From contig NZ_JBGGWE010000004.1 of NCBI RefSeq assembly GCF_041321095.1, positions 372,001 through 436,000 of the forward strand: DNA of 64,000 nt. The letters run 5' to 3'. How positions within the stretch are numbered: position 1 is the first letter of the stretch; each line of letters starts with the position of its first letter. The notes beneath the pieces are model-generated. The model worked only from the letters and a program-made list of their open reading frames with translations, searched no databases and was not told the origin of the DNA. Position numbers and translations under genes: made by a program. Below, piece after piece: positions 35,832 to 42,777 of this stretch. The DNA comes from Fibrella arboris (GTDB lineage Bacteria; Bacteroidota; Bacteroidia; Cytophagales; Spirosomataceae).

Positions 35832-36323
35832 TTAAGCGTTACGTTTCTTACGGTCAAAATCAGCTGACTGGCCCACCCAGTCATCCCGTTCAATTCGACC
35901 GGGGAAAAACTCGATGATATCGTTTACTTTGGCCACATCCTCTTTTGTGAAGTTGGCTACCTGTCGGAACGTGTAGATGCCGATAGCGTGAAGCTTCTTT
36001 TCCAGAAAGGGGCCAACACCGATAATATCTTTCAAATCATCGGCCTCAGCCGCTGTAGCCCGGCCAATACGAGCCAGATCCAACTCATTGGCGCGGGCAC
36101 GTACCCGGTTCAGGATCAACGTTTCCTGATCGGCGGGGGCCGACACTACCCGCTGGCAATCAGCGAGTTCACGTTCTGAACTGGCCAGATCACCTGCTAG
36201 CTGGGCAATCATCCCTTTCCGGGAGATATAACCGATAATAAAACCCAGTGTGCCAGCCACAAACAGCATAATCCAGTGCTGCAGGGTTGCATCGGGTAAA
36301 TTCAGGGGATTCATGGTAAACAT
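35832..36323 (-). CDS. Membrane-anchored helix-hairpin-helix protein (second paralogue)
   Basis: 163 residues. Transmembrane helix about 17-35 (IMLFVAGTLGFIIGYIS), a short coiled coil, and the same C-terminal module as its neighbour (ARIGRATAAEADDLKDIIGVG, EKKLHAIGIYTFRQVANFTKEDVAKVNDIIEFFPGRIERDDW). It lacks the long linker. The spacing to the following gene is 12 bp and to the preceding OmpA-domain gene 19 bp, so all three are co-transcribed from the promoter at 37378-37407. Start either 36323 or the ATG nine bases later. Confidence 0.75.
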   Translation of the reverse strand: MFTMNPLNLPDATLQHWIMLFVAGTLGFIIGYISRKGMIAQLAGDLASSERELADCQRVVSAPADQETLILNRVRARANELDLARIGRATAAEADDLKDIIGVGPFLEKKLHAIGIYTFRQVANFTKEDVAKVNDIIEFFPGRIERDDWVGQSADFDRKKRNA

Positions 36324-36342
36324 AGTGCTTCAGCGGTTTCGG

Positions 36343-37296
36343 TTATTGGACTACAACTGTAACTCGACGGTTAGCCTTACGGCCTTCCATTGTCTCGTTC
36401 GACTCTTTAGGCTCCGACTCACCCTTTGCCTCCACAACGATCTGGTCGCCATCAATGCCTGCCTTTTTCAGCCGACTCTTCACGTTGCCAGCCCTGGCTT
36501 TCGACAGTTCAAGGTTTACCGCCTCTGGCCCTGCGTTATCAGTGTGCCCTGTCAGCATCAGCTTTTTACCTTTATTCTCTTTCAGGTAGTTGGCTGCTTC
36601 ATCGAAGAATTTCTTTGTCTCTTTGGTCTGAATATACCCTGACTGACCGAGTTTGAAGTAGAGGTCAATGGGTTTGAAAACAGATGTAAACTTCTGGGCA
36701 TCGGCCAGTGCCTCTTCTGTTTTAGGAATGACCTTCGTCGTTGTGTCAACCACTGGTGCTGGGGAAGCCTCGCCACTGAAGGCAAACGTCAAGCCACCGT
36801 AGAGGGAATCGCCTTTTGTATTGTAAGGCATCAGCTCAGCATTGGTGTCGCCGATCAGTACGCCAGCCGTTGCTAACTGCCCGGCCGACACACCCAGTTT
36901 TACCAGTTGTGCTTTGATATCCTCGGCTCGTGCAATACCCAGATTAGGATAGGTAGATGGGTTCTGCTCATCGGCCTGATAATAGCCATTGATGGTGAGC
37001 AGGCGAGACGTATTGGCTTTCAGGTAATCGGCCAGCGACTGAAGTGTATTACCAACGGCGGCGGCATTTGCAACAGCGCCTGACTTAGCATAGCTGAAAT
37101 TACCAGGTACGTTCAGGTTCAGTCGGTCAGCATCAACGATAGATAAGCCAGGGGCACTTACGCCCGTTGATACAGGCATTGATGTGGGTAGCGGCTTCTC
37201 CAGGCAGAGTTGCTTGATTTTACAGACGTGCCACCACGTCGATCCGGCCATCCAGACGAGGAGCAGGACAATCCAGGGGGTTTTGTTAGTGAACAT
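36343..37296 (-). CDS. Inner-membrane protein with two OmpA-like domains
   Basis: 317 residues. An uncleaved N-terminal transmembrane helix (about 7-25, WIVLLLVWMAGSTWW) is followed by a short linker. A first, degenerate OmpA-like domain lies about 50-170 (FSYAKSGAVANAAAVGNTL, LTINGYY, NLGIARAEDIKAQLVKLGV). A second, canonical OmpA peptidoglycan-binding domain lies about 205-317 (IDLYFKLGQSGYI, MLTGHTDNAG, NLELSKARAGNVKSRL, GRKANRRVTVVV). It probably links the inner membrane to peptidoglycan. First gene of an operon with two membrane helix-hairpin-helix proteins. Confidence 0.82.
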   Translation of the reverse strand: MFTNKTPWIVLLLVWMAGSTWWHVCKIKQLCLEKPLPTSMPVSTGVSAPGLSIVDADRLNLNVPGNFSYAKSGAVANAAAVGNTLQSLADYLKANTSRLLTINGYYQADEQNPSTYPNLGIARAEDIKAQLVKLGVSAGQLATAGVLIGDTNAELMPYNTKGDSLYGGLTFAFSGEASPAPVVDTTTKVIPKTEEALADAQKFTSVFKPIDLYFKLGQSGYIQTKETKKFFDEAANYLKENKGKKLMLTGHTDNAGPEAVNLELSKARAGNVKSRLKKAGIDGDQIVVEAKGESEPKESNETMEGRKANRRVTVVVQ

Positions 37297-37377
37297 AGAA
37301 AGATGATGATAAGGGCGCCTACCCCGGTGGTTAGGTGTAGGAAATTGGTTAGACGAAGCAGGTCGCTAATCGTCATC

Positions 37378-37407
37378 CAAAAATAGAACTGTGCTGTATA
37401 AATGCAA
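37378..37407 (-). promoter_or_regulatory. Complete promoter for the OmpA-HhH operon: TTG, 19-nt spacer, TATTTTTG
   Basis: Minus-strand TTG at 37405-37407 and TATTTTTG at 37378-37385, 19 nt apart. Leader about 75 nt. The rest of the 299-bp spacer (37297-37595) holds only the terminator of the upstream lipoprotein gene. Confidence 0.75.
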
Positions 37408-37543
37408 CACTATCAGGCTTTTTCAGCAAGTAAAGAGCCGGATGCCTAACCCGTGAAACGGCCTTTCTGAGCAACCGAAAAGATCTCCGCTCCAGGATTA
37501 GCGCACTTAACGGCCAGCTCGCTGCTGCGATTGGGCGAAAACA

Positions 37544-37576
37544 AAAAAGCCTTCCCATTGTGAGGGAAGGCTTTTT
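37544..37576 (-). terminator. Terminator of the lipoprotein gene
   Basis: Perfect 13-bp arms AAAAAGCCTTCCC and GGGAAGGCTTTTT around a 7-nt loop, with T (minus strand) continuing. It lies 19 bp after the stop at 37596. Confidence 0.85.
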
Positions 37577-37595
37577 AAACAGATGAATGATACCC

Positions 37596-38369
37596 TTAAT
37601 GACTGCCTAGCACTTCATCGAGCATGACGTTTGCCAAAATAGCAGCCCGCTGACGGGCAACAGTTGCATTGTCGCTGGTATTGACGCGTACGTTCAGGAT
37701 GTGATTGTTTAGCAGGACATGCATCGTTTTTGTTGCAGCATCCCAAACCGCTTTATCGCCCAAACCCGCATACGCCGCAAACGTTCGGGTACTAACGGCA
37801 GGCGTCACCAGTTGCGCAGCCACCGGCGTCTCGCGCGATACACTCGTGGCTGTATCGTTCTTAGCGGATGCATCCTTCTTGTTGACTGACCCGGTTGCTG
37901 ACTCAGCCGGCGTCTCGGCTCCGGTACCCGCTATTTTCTGGCCATTGAGTTCCTTTTCTTCGTTCATGGCCGATGGAACGGGCATCATCTCTGTGGCCGC
38001 CGGCTTATTCTGATACATTCGGTCAAAGGCATATTCAGCATGGTAAATGGACTGGTAGGGCCGTGGAGTGGCGAATGAAACATCCACTTCATTTTTTCCC
38101 CACACAAACTTTCCGCCCTGCGCTTCGTCGACAACCTCCACTTCGGTGTCGCCACCCAGTTCGAACGTACCCCGTACGAGGTCTTCAGCGAGTAAATTGC
38201 TTGCCTTATCGTAAAGTGCGTCGTTTGAGAGCATCCGTACACCGACGACCTCGCGGGCCAGATAAGGGCTACCTGTACCTCCTGCATCATTGGCAGCGTC
38301 ACGCTCGCTAGGCCGGCACGACGCCATGCCCAACAGAGCTATTGAGAAAAGAATGGCTGATTGTTTCAT
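37596..38369 (-). CDS. Lipoprotein of unknown function
   Basis: 257 residues with a signal peptide and lipobox (LGMASC, Cys18). Two conserved-looking folded parts (about 40-115, REVVGVRMLSNDALYDKASNLL, EVVDEAQGGKFVWGKNEVDVSFATPRPYQSIYHAEYAFD, and about 195-257) flank a Lys/Thr/Ala-rich disordered linker. No known domain was recognised. The C-terminal half contains WDAATKTMHVLLNNHILNVRVN, a strand-rich motif. The gene is divergent from lpxH and ends in a strong terminator. Confidence 0.75.
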   Translation of the reverse strand: MKQSAILFSIALLGMASCRPSERDAANDAGGTGSPYLAREVVGVRMLSNDALYDKASNLLAEDLVRGTFELGGDTEVEVVDEAQGGKFVWGKNEVDVSFATPRPYQSIYHAEYAFDRMYQNKPAATEMMPVPSAMNEEKELNGQKIAGTGAETPAESATGSVNKKDASAKNDTATSVSRETPVAAQLVTPAVSTRTFAAYAGLGDKAVWDAATKTMHVLLNNHILNVRVNTSDNATVARQRAAILANVMLDEVLGSH

Positions 38370-38477
38370 AAGTTGACTGATAATCCCCTTCTCAACTCAA
38401 ATTCCTGGCAGAATGTTACGGAGATGATTTTAGCGGCCAACCAACGATATGGCAGTAACAGCCTGCCGATTCTAGCG

Positions 38478-38485
38478 TAGTTTTG
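38478..38485 (+). promoter_or_regulatory. -7 element TAGTTTTG of lpxH
   Basis: Perfect TAnnTTTG ending only 6 nt before the lpxH ATG at 38492. The transcription start predicted for this promoter class falls at or next to the start codon, suggesting a leaderless or nearly leaderless mRNA. Confidence 0.6.
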
Positions 38486-38491
38486 TGCCAC

Positions 38492-39271
38492 ATGGATGCT
38501 ATTGACCGTATTGCTGTGCCACCGGGTCGTCAGATCTACTTCGCCTCTGATTTTCACCTGGGCACTCCCTCCCCTGCTCAAAGCCGCGAGCGTGAAGCAA
38601 CTGTCGTGCGCTGGCTAAGTGCGGCAGAAGTCGATGCCGCCGCCATTTTTTTAGTTGGCGATGTGTTCGATTTCTGGTTTGAATACAAGCATGCCATTCC
38701 AAAGGGATTTACCCGTCTACAGGGCAAGCTAGCCGAATTGGCCGACGGTGGCCTGCCGATCACGCTGTTTACGGGCAACCATGATATGTGGATGCGGCAG
38801 TATTTCACCGACGAACTGGGCATTCCGGTTTACCGGCAACCCCGTGATTATCAACTGGGCGACAAACACGTTCTGATCGGTCATGGCGATGGTTTAGGGC
38901 CAGGCGACCATGTGTATAAACGGCTTAAGAAGGTGTTTGAGAACGAACTGGCCCGGCAAGCTTTTCGCTGGCTGCACCCAGACATAGGTATCGGGCTGGC
39001 TCAGTCCTGGTCGCGCCGCAGCCGGATCAGCAACGCTCAAAAAGGGGAAGAGGTGTTTCGGGGCGAAGAACACGAATGGCTCTGGCATTACTGCCGCGAA
39101 GTAGAGGCCCGGCAACACCACGATTACTATATTTTCGGTCATCGCCACCTTCCGCTCGACTTAGCCGTTTCGCCAACCAGCCGCTATATCAATCTCGGCG
39201 AGTGGGTTCATGCCCGTACCTACGGCGTTTTCGATGGCGACACTGTGCGGCTGGAAACATATCAAAGGTGA
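38492..39271 (+). CDS. lpxH: UDP-2,3-diacylglucosamine diphosphatase (LpxH-like metallophosphoesterase)
   Basis: Hydrolyses UDP-2,3-diacylglucosamine to lipid X in lipid A synthesis. 259 residues from ATG 38492. Metal-binding motifs of the calcineurin-like fold: SDFHLG at 19-24, GDVFDFW near 60-66, GNHDMW near 100-105, LIGHGDG near 131, and FGHRH near 217. The pattern GDVFDFWFEY is LpxH/LpxG-like. The stop codon TGA is part of GGTGAAAGAGCG, so the palindrome B begins inside the gene's last codons. It converges with a dienoyl-CoA reductase-like SDR. Confidence 0.88.
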   Translation: MDAIDRIAVPPGRQIYFASDFHLGTPSPAQSREREATVVRWLSAAEVDAAAIFLVGDVFDFWFEYKHAIPKGFTRLQGKLAELADGGLPITLFTGNHDMWMRQYFTDELGIPVYRQPRDYQLGDKHVLIGHGDGLGPGDHVYKRLKKVFENELARQAFRWLHPDIGIGLAQSWSRRSRISNAQKGEEVFRGEEHEWLWHYCREVEARQHHDYYIFGHRHLPLDLAVSPTSRYINLGEWVHARTYGVFDGDTVRLETYQR

Positions 39272-39358
39272 AAGAGCGAAAGAGTGGCTGACGCAAGATT
39301 ACGCTGGTGTCAGCCGCTCTTTCACCCTTTCGCTTTTTCGCCATTCACTCTTTCACCG
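39268..39358. repeat. GAAAGAGTG-family palindrome B
   Basis: The arms 39268-39294 and 39307-39333 pair at 22 of 27 positions around a 12-nt loop, with core GGCTGAC. A further CGCCATTCACTCTTTCAC segment follows at 39340-39357, complementary to GTGAAAGAGTGAATGGCG. It overlaps the lpxH stop and supplies the last codons (GTG AAA GAG TGA, in which TGA is the actual stop) of the convergent SDR gene. Confidence 0.8.
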
Positions 39359-40259
39359 TCCCTTCCCGTTTACTGTCCCGGTTGGCCTGTTTAATTGTTT
39401 CGCCAATCATGTCCCACTGCTGTTCGGTCACTTTTTCGAGGTGGCTGAATTCGCCAGCAGCCAGCACCTCACCGCCATCAATGGTTATGCACTCGCCGGT
39501 AACGTACCCAGCGAAGTCGGATAGTAGATAGGCAGCCAGATTGGCCAGTTCCTGATGTTCGCCGACACGCTTTAGCGGAATTCGACTAGTGGGGTCCATC
39601 ATGCTGGCCAGTGGTTCAGGGAATAGCCGATCCCAGGCCCCTTTTGTCGGAAATGGCCCCGGCGCAATGGCATTGAGGCGGATTCCATATTTACCCCATT
39701 CTGCCGCCAGTGATTTCATCATGATCAACGCCCCGCCTTTAGCCACAGCCGATGGAACAACGTACCCGGAACCGGTTGTCGCGTAAGTTGTTGAGATATT
39801 GAGTACCGTCCCTTTGATCTTGTTCTCGATCCAATATTTACCAACGGCCAGCGTGAAGTAATACGTACCCCGCAGCACAATGTCTACCACTACGTCGAAC
39901 GCTTTGTACGACAACCGTTCGGTAGGGCTGATAAAGTTACCCGCCGAGTTATTGAGCAGTCCGTCGATACGTCCGAACCGGGTAATGGTGTCGGCCATCA
40001 CTTTCTCAATCGCCATCGGGTCACGTACATCGCAGGATACAGCCAGGATCTGCCCCGCCCCGGCCTGGTCGCTCATTTCCCTGGTTAGCTCTTCGGCCGT
40101 CTGGTCCAATACCGCTTGGCGGCGACTACAGATAGTGACGTTGGCACCGAGTTGCAGAAAATAACGGGTCATTGATTTCCCAAGGCCTGTTCCGCCACCG
40201 GTTACAATAATTGTTTTCCCCTTAAGCGCATCATCGCGCAACATGCCTGTAGTTGTCAT
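39345..40259 (-). CDS. 2,4-dienoyl-CoA reductase-like SDR
   Basis: NADPH-dependent reductase probably acting on 2,4-dienoyl-CoA during beta-oxidation of unsaturated fatty acids. 304 residues. TGGGTGLG near 20-27, NNSAGNF near 107, then a Ser/Lys site with the pattern of the DECR family (NISTTYATTGSGYVVPSAVAKGG, Lys retained, Tyr displaced), PGPFPTKGAWDRL near 210, and YVTGECITIDGGE. DECR-like enzymes lack the usual Tyr, as here. The C-terminal residues TVKE come from the palindrome B sequence. The neighbour upstream is a dienoyl-CoA isomerase-like crotonase, which supports this role. Confidence 0.82.
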   Translation of the reverse strand: MTTTGMLRDDALKGKTIIVTGGGTGLGKSMTRYFLQLGANVTICSRRQAVLDQTAEELTREMSDQAGAGQILAVSCDVRDPMAIEKVMADTITRFGRIDGLLNNSAGNFISPTERLSYKAFDVVVDIVLRGTYYFTLAVGKYWIENKIKGTVLNISTTYATTGSGYVVPSAVAKGGALIMMKSLAAEWGKYGIRLNAIAPGPFPTKGAWDRLFPEPLASMMDPTSRIPLKRVGEHQELANLAAYLLSDFAGYVTGECITIDGGEVLAAGEFSHLEKVTEQQWDMIGETIKQANRDSKREGTVKE

Positions 40260-40283
40260 ATGAAATGAGTGTCAGAGTGACCA

Positions 40284-40363
40284 GCGAAAGAGTGAATGAT
40301 GAAGGTGTGTTCTGCCAGCGCGGCTAGATAGTACTTGTGTCAGCTACCCCTTCACTCTTTCGC
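40284..40363. repeat. GAAAGAGTG-family palindrome C (partly decayed)
   Basis: The arms GCGAAAGAGTGAA (40284-40296) and TTCACTCTTTCGC (40351-40363) are a perfect 13-bp match; the inner part is no longer complementary. It fills the spacer between the start of the SDR (40259) and the stop of the crotonase (40379), and the right side continues with CATTCGCTCTTTT, as in element B. Both flanking genes point the same way, unlike elements A, B and D. Confidence 0.65.
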
Positions 40364-40378
40364 CATTCGCTCTTTTAA

Positions 40379-41218
40379 TTAATAGCCTCTATTCAGTTTT
40401 TTATTAAAAGCAGCCTGCCGACGCTCTGATGTGGCCTGCATAGCTTCTGAAAAATCCATTGACTGCAATTGCGATGAGTTCCAGACTGCCACATACTGCA
40501 AACCAGCCTCAACAGACTTGTCAAGGCTGTAGTTAAGTACCTCCTTGGCGCCTTGAACAGCCAGAGCCGCGTTATCGGCAATCTGGTGGGCCATCGCGTC
40601 TGCTTTCGCAAATAGTTCGTCGGGGGTATCAAATACGTGGTTGACCAACCCGGTTCGTAACGCAAAGGGGGCATCATAATCCCCGGCGGTAAACGCCATT
40701 TCGCGGGTAATTCCTTCGCCCACAATGCGGGGCAGCCACTGTAGTCCACCAATGTCGGGCGTGATGGCCAGTTTGGCCTCGCGCAAACTGAATTTTGCGT
40801 TGGCGGCACAAAGCCGGATATCAGCAGCCGAAATCATGTTCAGCCCTCCACCAATGCACCAGCCATGAACAGCCGCAATGAATGGTTTCGGTGACTCATG
40901 CATTTTTTGAAAACCAGCCTGCATTTGCCGGATCATGGCCATGAGCTCTCGCCGACGATCGGCCATCTGATTGCCCCCTACCATGGCGGCGAGTTTAGGC
41001 ATCATTTGAGGTAGGTCGAGGCCATACGAAAAATGGTCGCCGCTACCCCGAACCACCACCACACGGATGTCGTCCATGCCGTTTATCTCGTCGATCGCCT
41101 GTGGCAGTTCAGCCCAAAAGTCAGGCCCCATTGCGTTACCTTTTCCGGGTCCCGACAAGGTCAATGTTAGTACGCCGTTTTGAGTAGTCCATGAAAGCGA
41201 TTGATACGTCTCTGCCAT
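40379..41218 (-). CDS. Enoyl-CoA hydratase/isomerase (dienoyl-CoA isomerase-like)
   Basis: Crotonase-fold enzyme. 279 residues. Oxyanion holes in FSYGLDLPQMM near 63-73 and HGWCIGGGLNMISAADIRL near 117-135, and KLAITPDIGGLQWLPRIVG near 147-165. The Asp in TPDIGGLQ matches the Asp used by delta3,5-delta2,4-dienoyl-CoA isomerases (ECH1 family). With the dienoyl-CoA reductase-like gene downstream it would handle double bonds of polyunsaturated acyl chains. It has a TACCTTTG promoter and a perfect palindromic operator just before the ATG. The stop TAA lies next to the palindrome C sequence. Confidence 0.87.
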   Translation of the reverse strand: MAETYQSLSWTTQNGVLTLTLSGPGKGNAMGPDFWAELPQAIDEINGMDDIRVVVVRGSGDHFSYGLDLPQMMPKLAAMVGGNQMADRRRELMAMIRQMQAGFQKMHESPKPFIAAVHGWCIGGGLNMISAADIRLCAANAKFSLREAKLAITPDIGGLQWLPRIVGEGITREMAFTAGDYDAPFALRTGLVNHVFDTPDELFAKADAMAHQIADNAALAVQGAKEVLNYSLDKSVEAGLQYVAVWNSSQLQSMDFSEAMQATSERRQAAFNKKLNRGY

Positions 41219-41224
41219 AGCAAG

Positions 41225-41242
41225 TAGTATGCGTGCATACTA
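41225..41242. promoter_or_regulatory. Perfect 8-bp inverted repeat operator (TAGTATGC-GT-GCATACTA)
   Basis: Two perfect 8-bp half-sites with a 2-bp centre, 7 nt upstream of the crotonase ATG and about 13 nt downstream of its -7 element, so roughly at +7 to +24. A repressor bound here would block transcription. Size and symmetry fit a TetR-family operator, the class that often controls fatty-acid degradation. Confidence 0.65.
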
Positions 41243-41255
41243 TTTTGGTGCGTGG

Positions 41256-41284
41256 CAAAGGTATACATTCCCTTAAAAAGACAA
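41256..41284 (-). promoter_or_regulatory. Promoter of the crotonase gene: TTG, 18-nt spacer, TACCTTTG
   Basis: Minus-strand TTG at 41282-41284 and TACCTTTG at 41256-41263, 18 nt apart. The -33 region lies just before the 3' end (41290) of the upstream gene. Confidence 0.65.
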
Positions 41285-41289
41285 GGCCA

Positions 41290-41736
41290 CTACCCCACAA
41301 ATACCGGAAAATCATCCAGAAAGGTAATGCCGGCCGTTTGGTGGCACACAGCACAGCAATAGTGGACGAGCCCATTGGTAATAACCAGATAAGGGGCCTG
41401 ATGCACGTGATTGTACCGCGCCGCCTGATCGAATACGGCCTGTGTGAGGGGGATGTGCGCCGCTTTGCACTCAACAATCAAAAATGGTTTTCCTTCACGC
41501 GTGAAGGCCACTAAATCCGTGCGTTTCTGGGTAGCATTCAGGGTTACGCCGCCTTCTGACCGGATCAGTGCTTTCGGATATTGATAATGGTTGATGAGCA
41601 GGTTCACCACGTGCTGACGTACCCACTCTTCGGGCGTCAGGCGAACGTGTTTACGACGTAACAAATCGAAAATATACGGTTTGCCATTGATCTCCGTAAG
41701 TTTACAATCGAATTCGGGCAGATTCAGCGCGTCCAT
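41290..41736 (-). CDS. HSDR_N-domain protein (type I restriction R-subunit N-terminal fold)
   Basis: 148 residues, a stand-alone PD-(D/E)xK nuclease-like domain. The core motif is KRTDLVAF with Asp74 and LIVECKAA with Glu89 and Lys91. The N-terminal RKHVRLTPEEWVRQHVVNLLI segment is typical of the HSDR_N_2 family. There is no helicase, methylase or specificity subunit nearby, so this is not a full restriction system. Such solitary proteins are widespread in Bacteroidota and of unknown role. Located between the crotonase and divergent AMP nucleosidase genes. Confidence 0.8.
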   Translation of the reverse strand: MDALNLPEFDCKLTEINGKPYIFDLLRRKHVRLTPEEWVRQHVVNLLINHYQYPKALIRSEGGVTLNATQKRTDLVAFTREGKPFLIVECKAAHIPLTQAVFDQAARYNHVHQAPYLVITNGLVHYCCAVCHQTAGITFLDDFPVFVG

Positions 41737-41791
41737 ACACGAAGATACACGGTGAAGAACGTACCTGAGCCTTCACGCGTTAATACACCCA

Positions 41792-42565
41792 ATGAAAACA
41801 AAGGAAGAAATAGTACAGAATTGGCTCCCCCGTTACACCGGTACGCCTATTGATCAGTTTGGCGAGTATATTCTGCTCACCAATTTTATTAACTACGTCG
41901 AGATGTTCGCTCAGGATCACGACGTAGAGATCTATGGCATTGGGCGAGCCATGCAAACAGCCACAGCCAATAACATCACCATCATCAATTTCGGGATGGG
42001 CAGCGCCATGGCCGCCACGGTTATGGACCTCCTTTCGGCAATTAGCCCCAAAGCCGTGCTATTCCTTGGCAAATGTGGGGGCCTCAAACGACGGACGCTG
42101 CTCGGCGATCTGATTTTACCCATTGCGGCCATTCGGGGCGAAGGAACCAGCAATGATTATATGCGTCCGGAAATACCGGCGCTGCCCTCTTTCCGGTTAC
42201 AGCGGGCCGTTTCGTCGACGATTAAAAAGCACGAACTAGATTACTGGACGGGTACGGTTTATACAACCAACCGACGTATCTGGGAGCATGACGAAACATT
42301 CAAGGAATACCTCCGCGAAACCCGGGCCATGGCCATCGATATGGAAACAGCTACCATCTTCACGGTAGGTTTTGTCAATGCCATTCCACACGGAGCGCTT
42401 TTGCTGGTATCTGATAACCCGATGGTGCCGGAAGGCGTAAAAACCGAAGAGAGCGATAAGAAAGTGACCAGTTCGTTTGTCAATAAGCACCTGCAAATTG
42501 GCATCGATTCCCTCCTTGAGCTAGCCACATCGGGCGAGTCGGTCAAGCACCTGCGGTTCGAATAG
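41792..42565 (+). CDS. amn: AMP nucleosidase (short form)
   Basis: Cleaves AMP to adenine and ribose 5-phosphate, a step in purine turnover. 257 residues, shorter than E. coli Amn because the regulatory N-terminal domain is absent. Nucleoside-phosphorylase fold: INFGMGSAMAATVMDLL near 67-83, FLGKCGGLK near 91, and MAIDMETATIFTVGF near 181 with the Glu of the ribose site. The short AMP nucleosidase is common in Bacteroidota. An AACGTACCTGAG motif lies 26 bp upstream of the start. The stop codon TAG abuts the large polypurine hairpin. Confidence 0.88.
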   Translation: MKTKEEIVQNWLPRYTGTPIDQFGEYILLTNFINYVEMFAQDHDVEIYGIGRAMQTATANNITIINFGMGSAMAATVMDLLSAISPKAVLFLGKCGGLKRRTLLGDLILPIAAIRGEGTSNDYMRPEIPALPSFRLQRAVSSTIKKHELDYWTGTVYTTNRRIWEHDETFKEYLRETRAMAIDMETATIFTVGFVNAIPHGALLLVSDNPMVPEGVKTEESDKKVTSSFVNKHLQIGIDSLLELATSGESVKHLRFE

Positions 42566-42777
42566 GAGAAAGGAAGGAGGAAAGGGAGGGAAGGGAAGAA
42601 GGAGAAAAGGGAGGAAGGAGGAAAGGGAGGAGAGGGAAGAAGGGGATTGCTGACGCACGAGTAAATACGCTAGCGTCAGCAATCCCCTTCTTCCCTCTCC
42701 TCCCTTTCCTCCTTCCCCCCTCCTCCCTTTTCTCCCTCCTCCCTTTCCTCCTTCTTCCCTTTCCTCCCTCCTCCTTT
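42564..42777. repeat. Giant polypurine/polypyrimidine hairpin (palindrome D)
   Basis: The left arm is an 83-nt pure purine run (42564-42646); the right arm is a 95-nt pure pyrimidine run (42683-42777). The inner 44 bp (42613-42656 against 42673-42716) are perfectly complementary around a 16-nt loop, ending in GGGGATTGCTGACGC. Further out the arms still pair but with a 6-nt indel and scattered changes. The spacer of the convergent amn and TPR genes is entirely this element: it starts at the amn stop codon and ends at the TPR gene stop codon. The GCTGACGC core is shared with palindromes A and B. Confidence 0.9.

Noticed and set aside
41290..41736. Complete type I restriction-modification system
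   Set aside because: Only the small HSDR_N-like protein is present; no HsdM, HsdS or helicase domain is nearby.
25508..42777. CRISPR array from repeated GAAAGAGTG units
   Set aside because: The units form single inverted repeats at dispersed sites, with no direct repeats and spacers and no cas genes.
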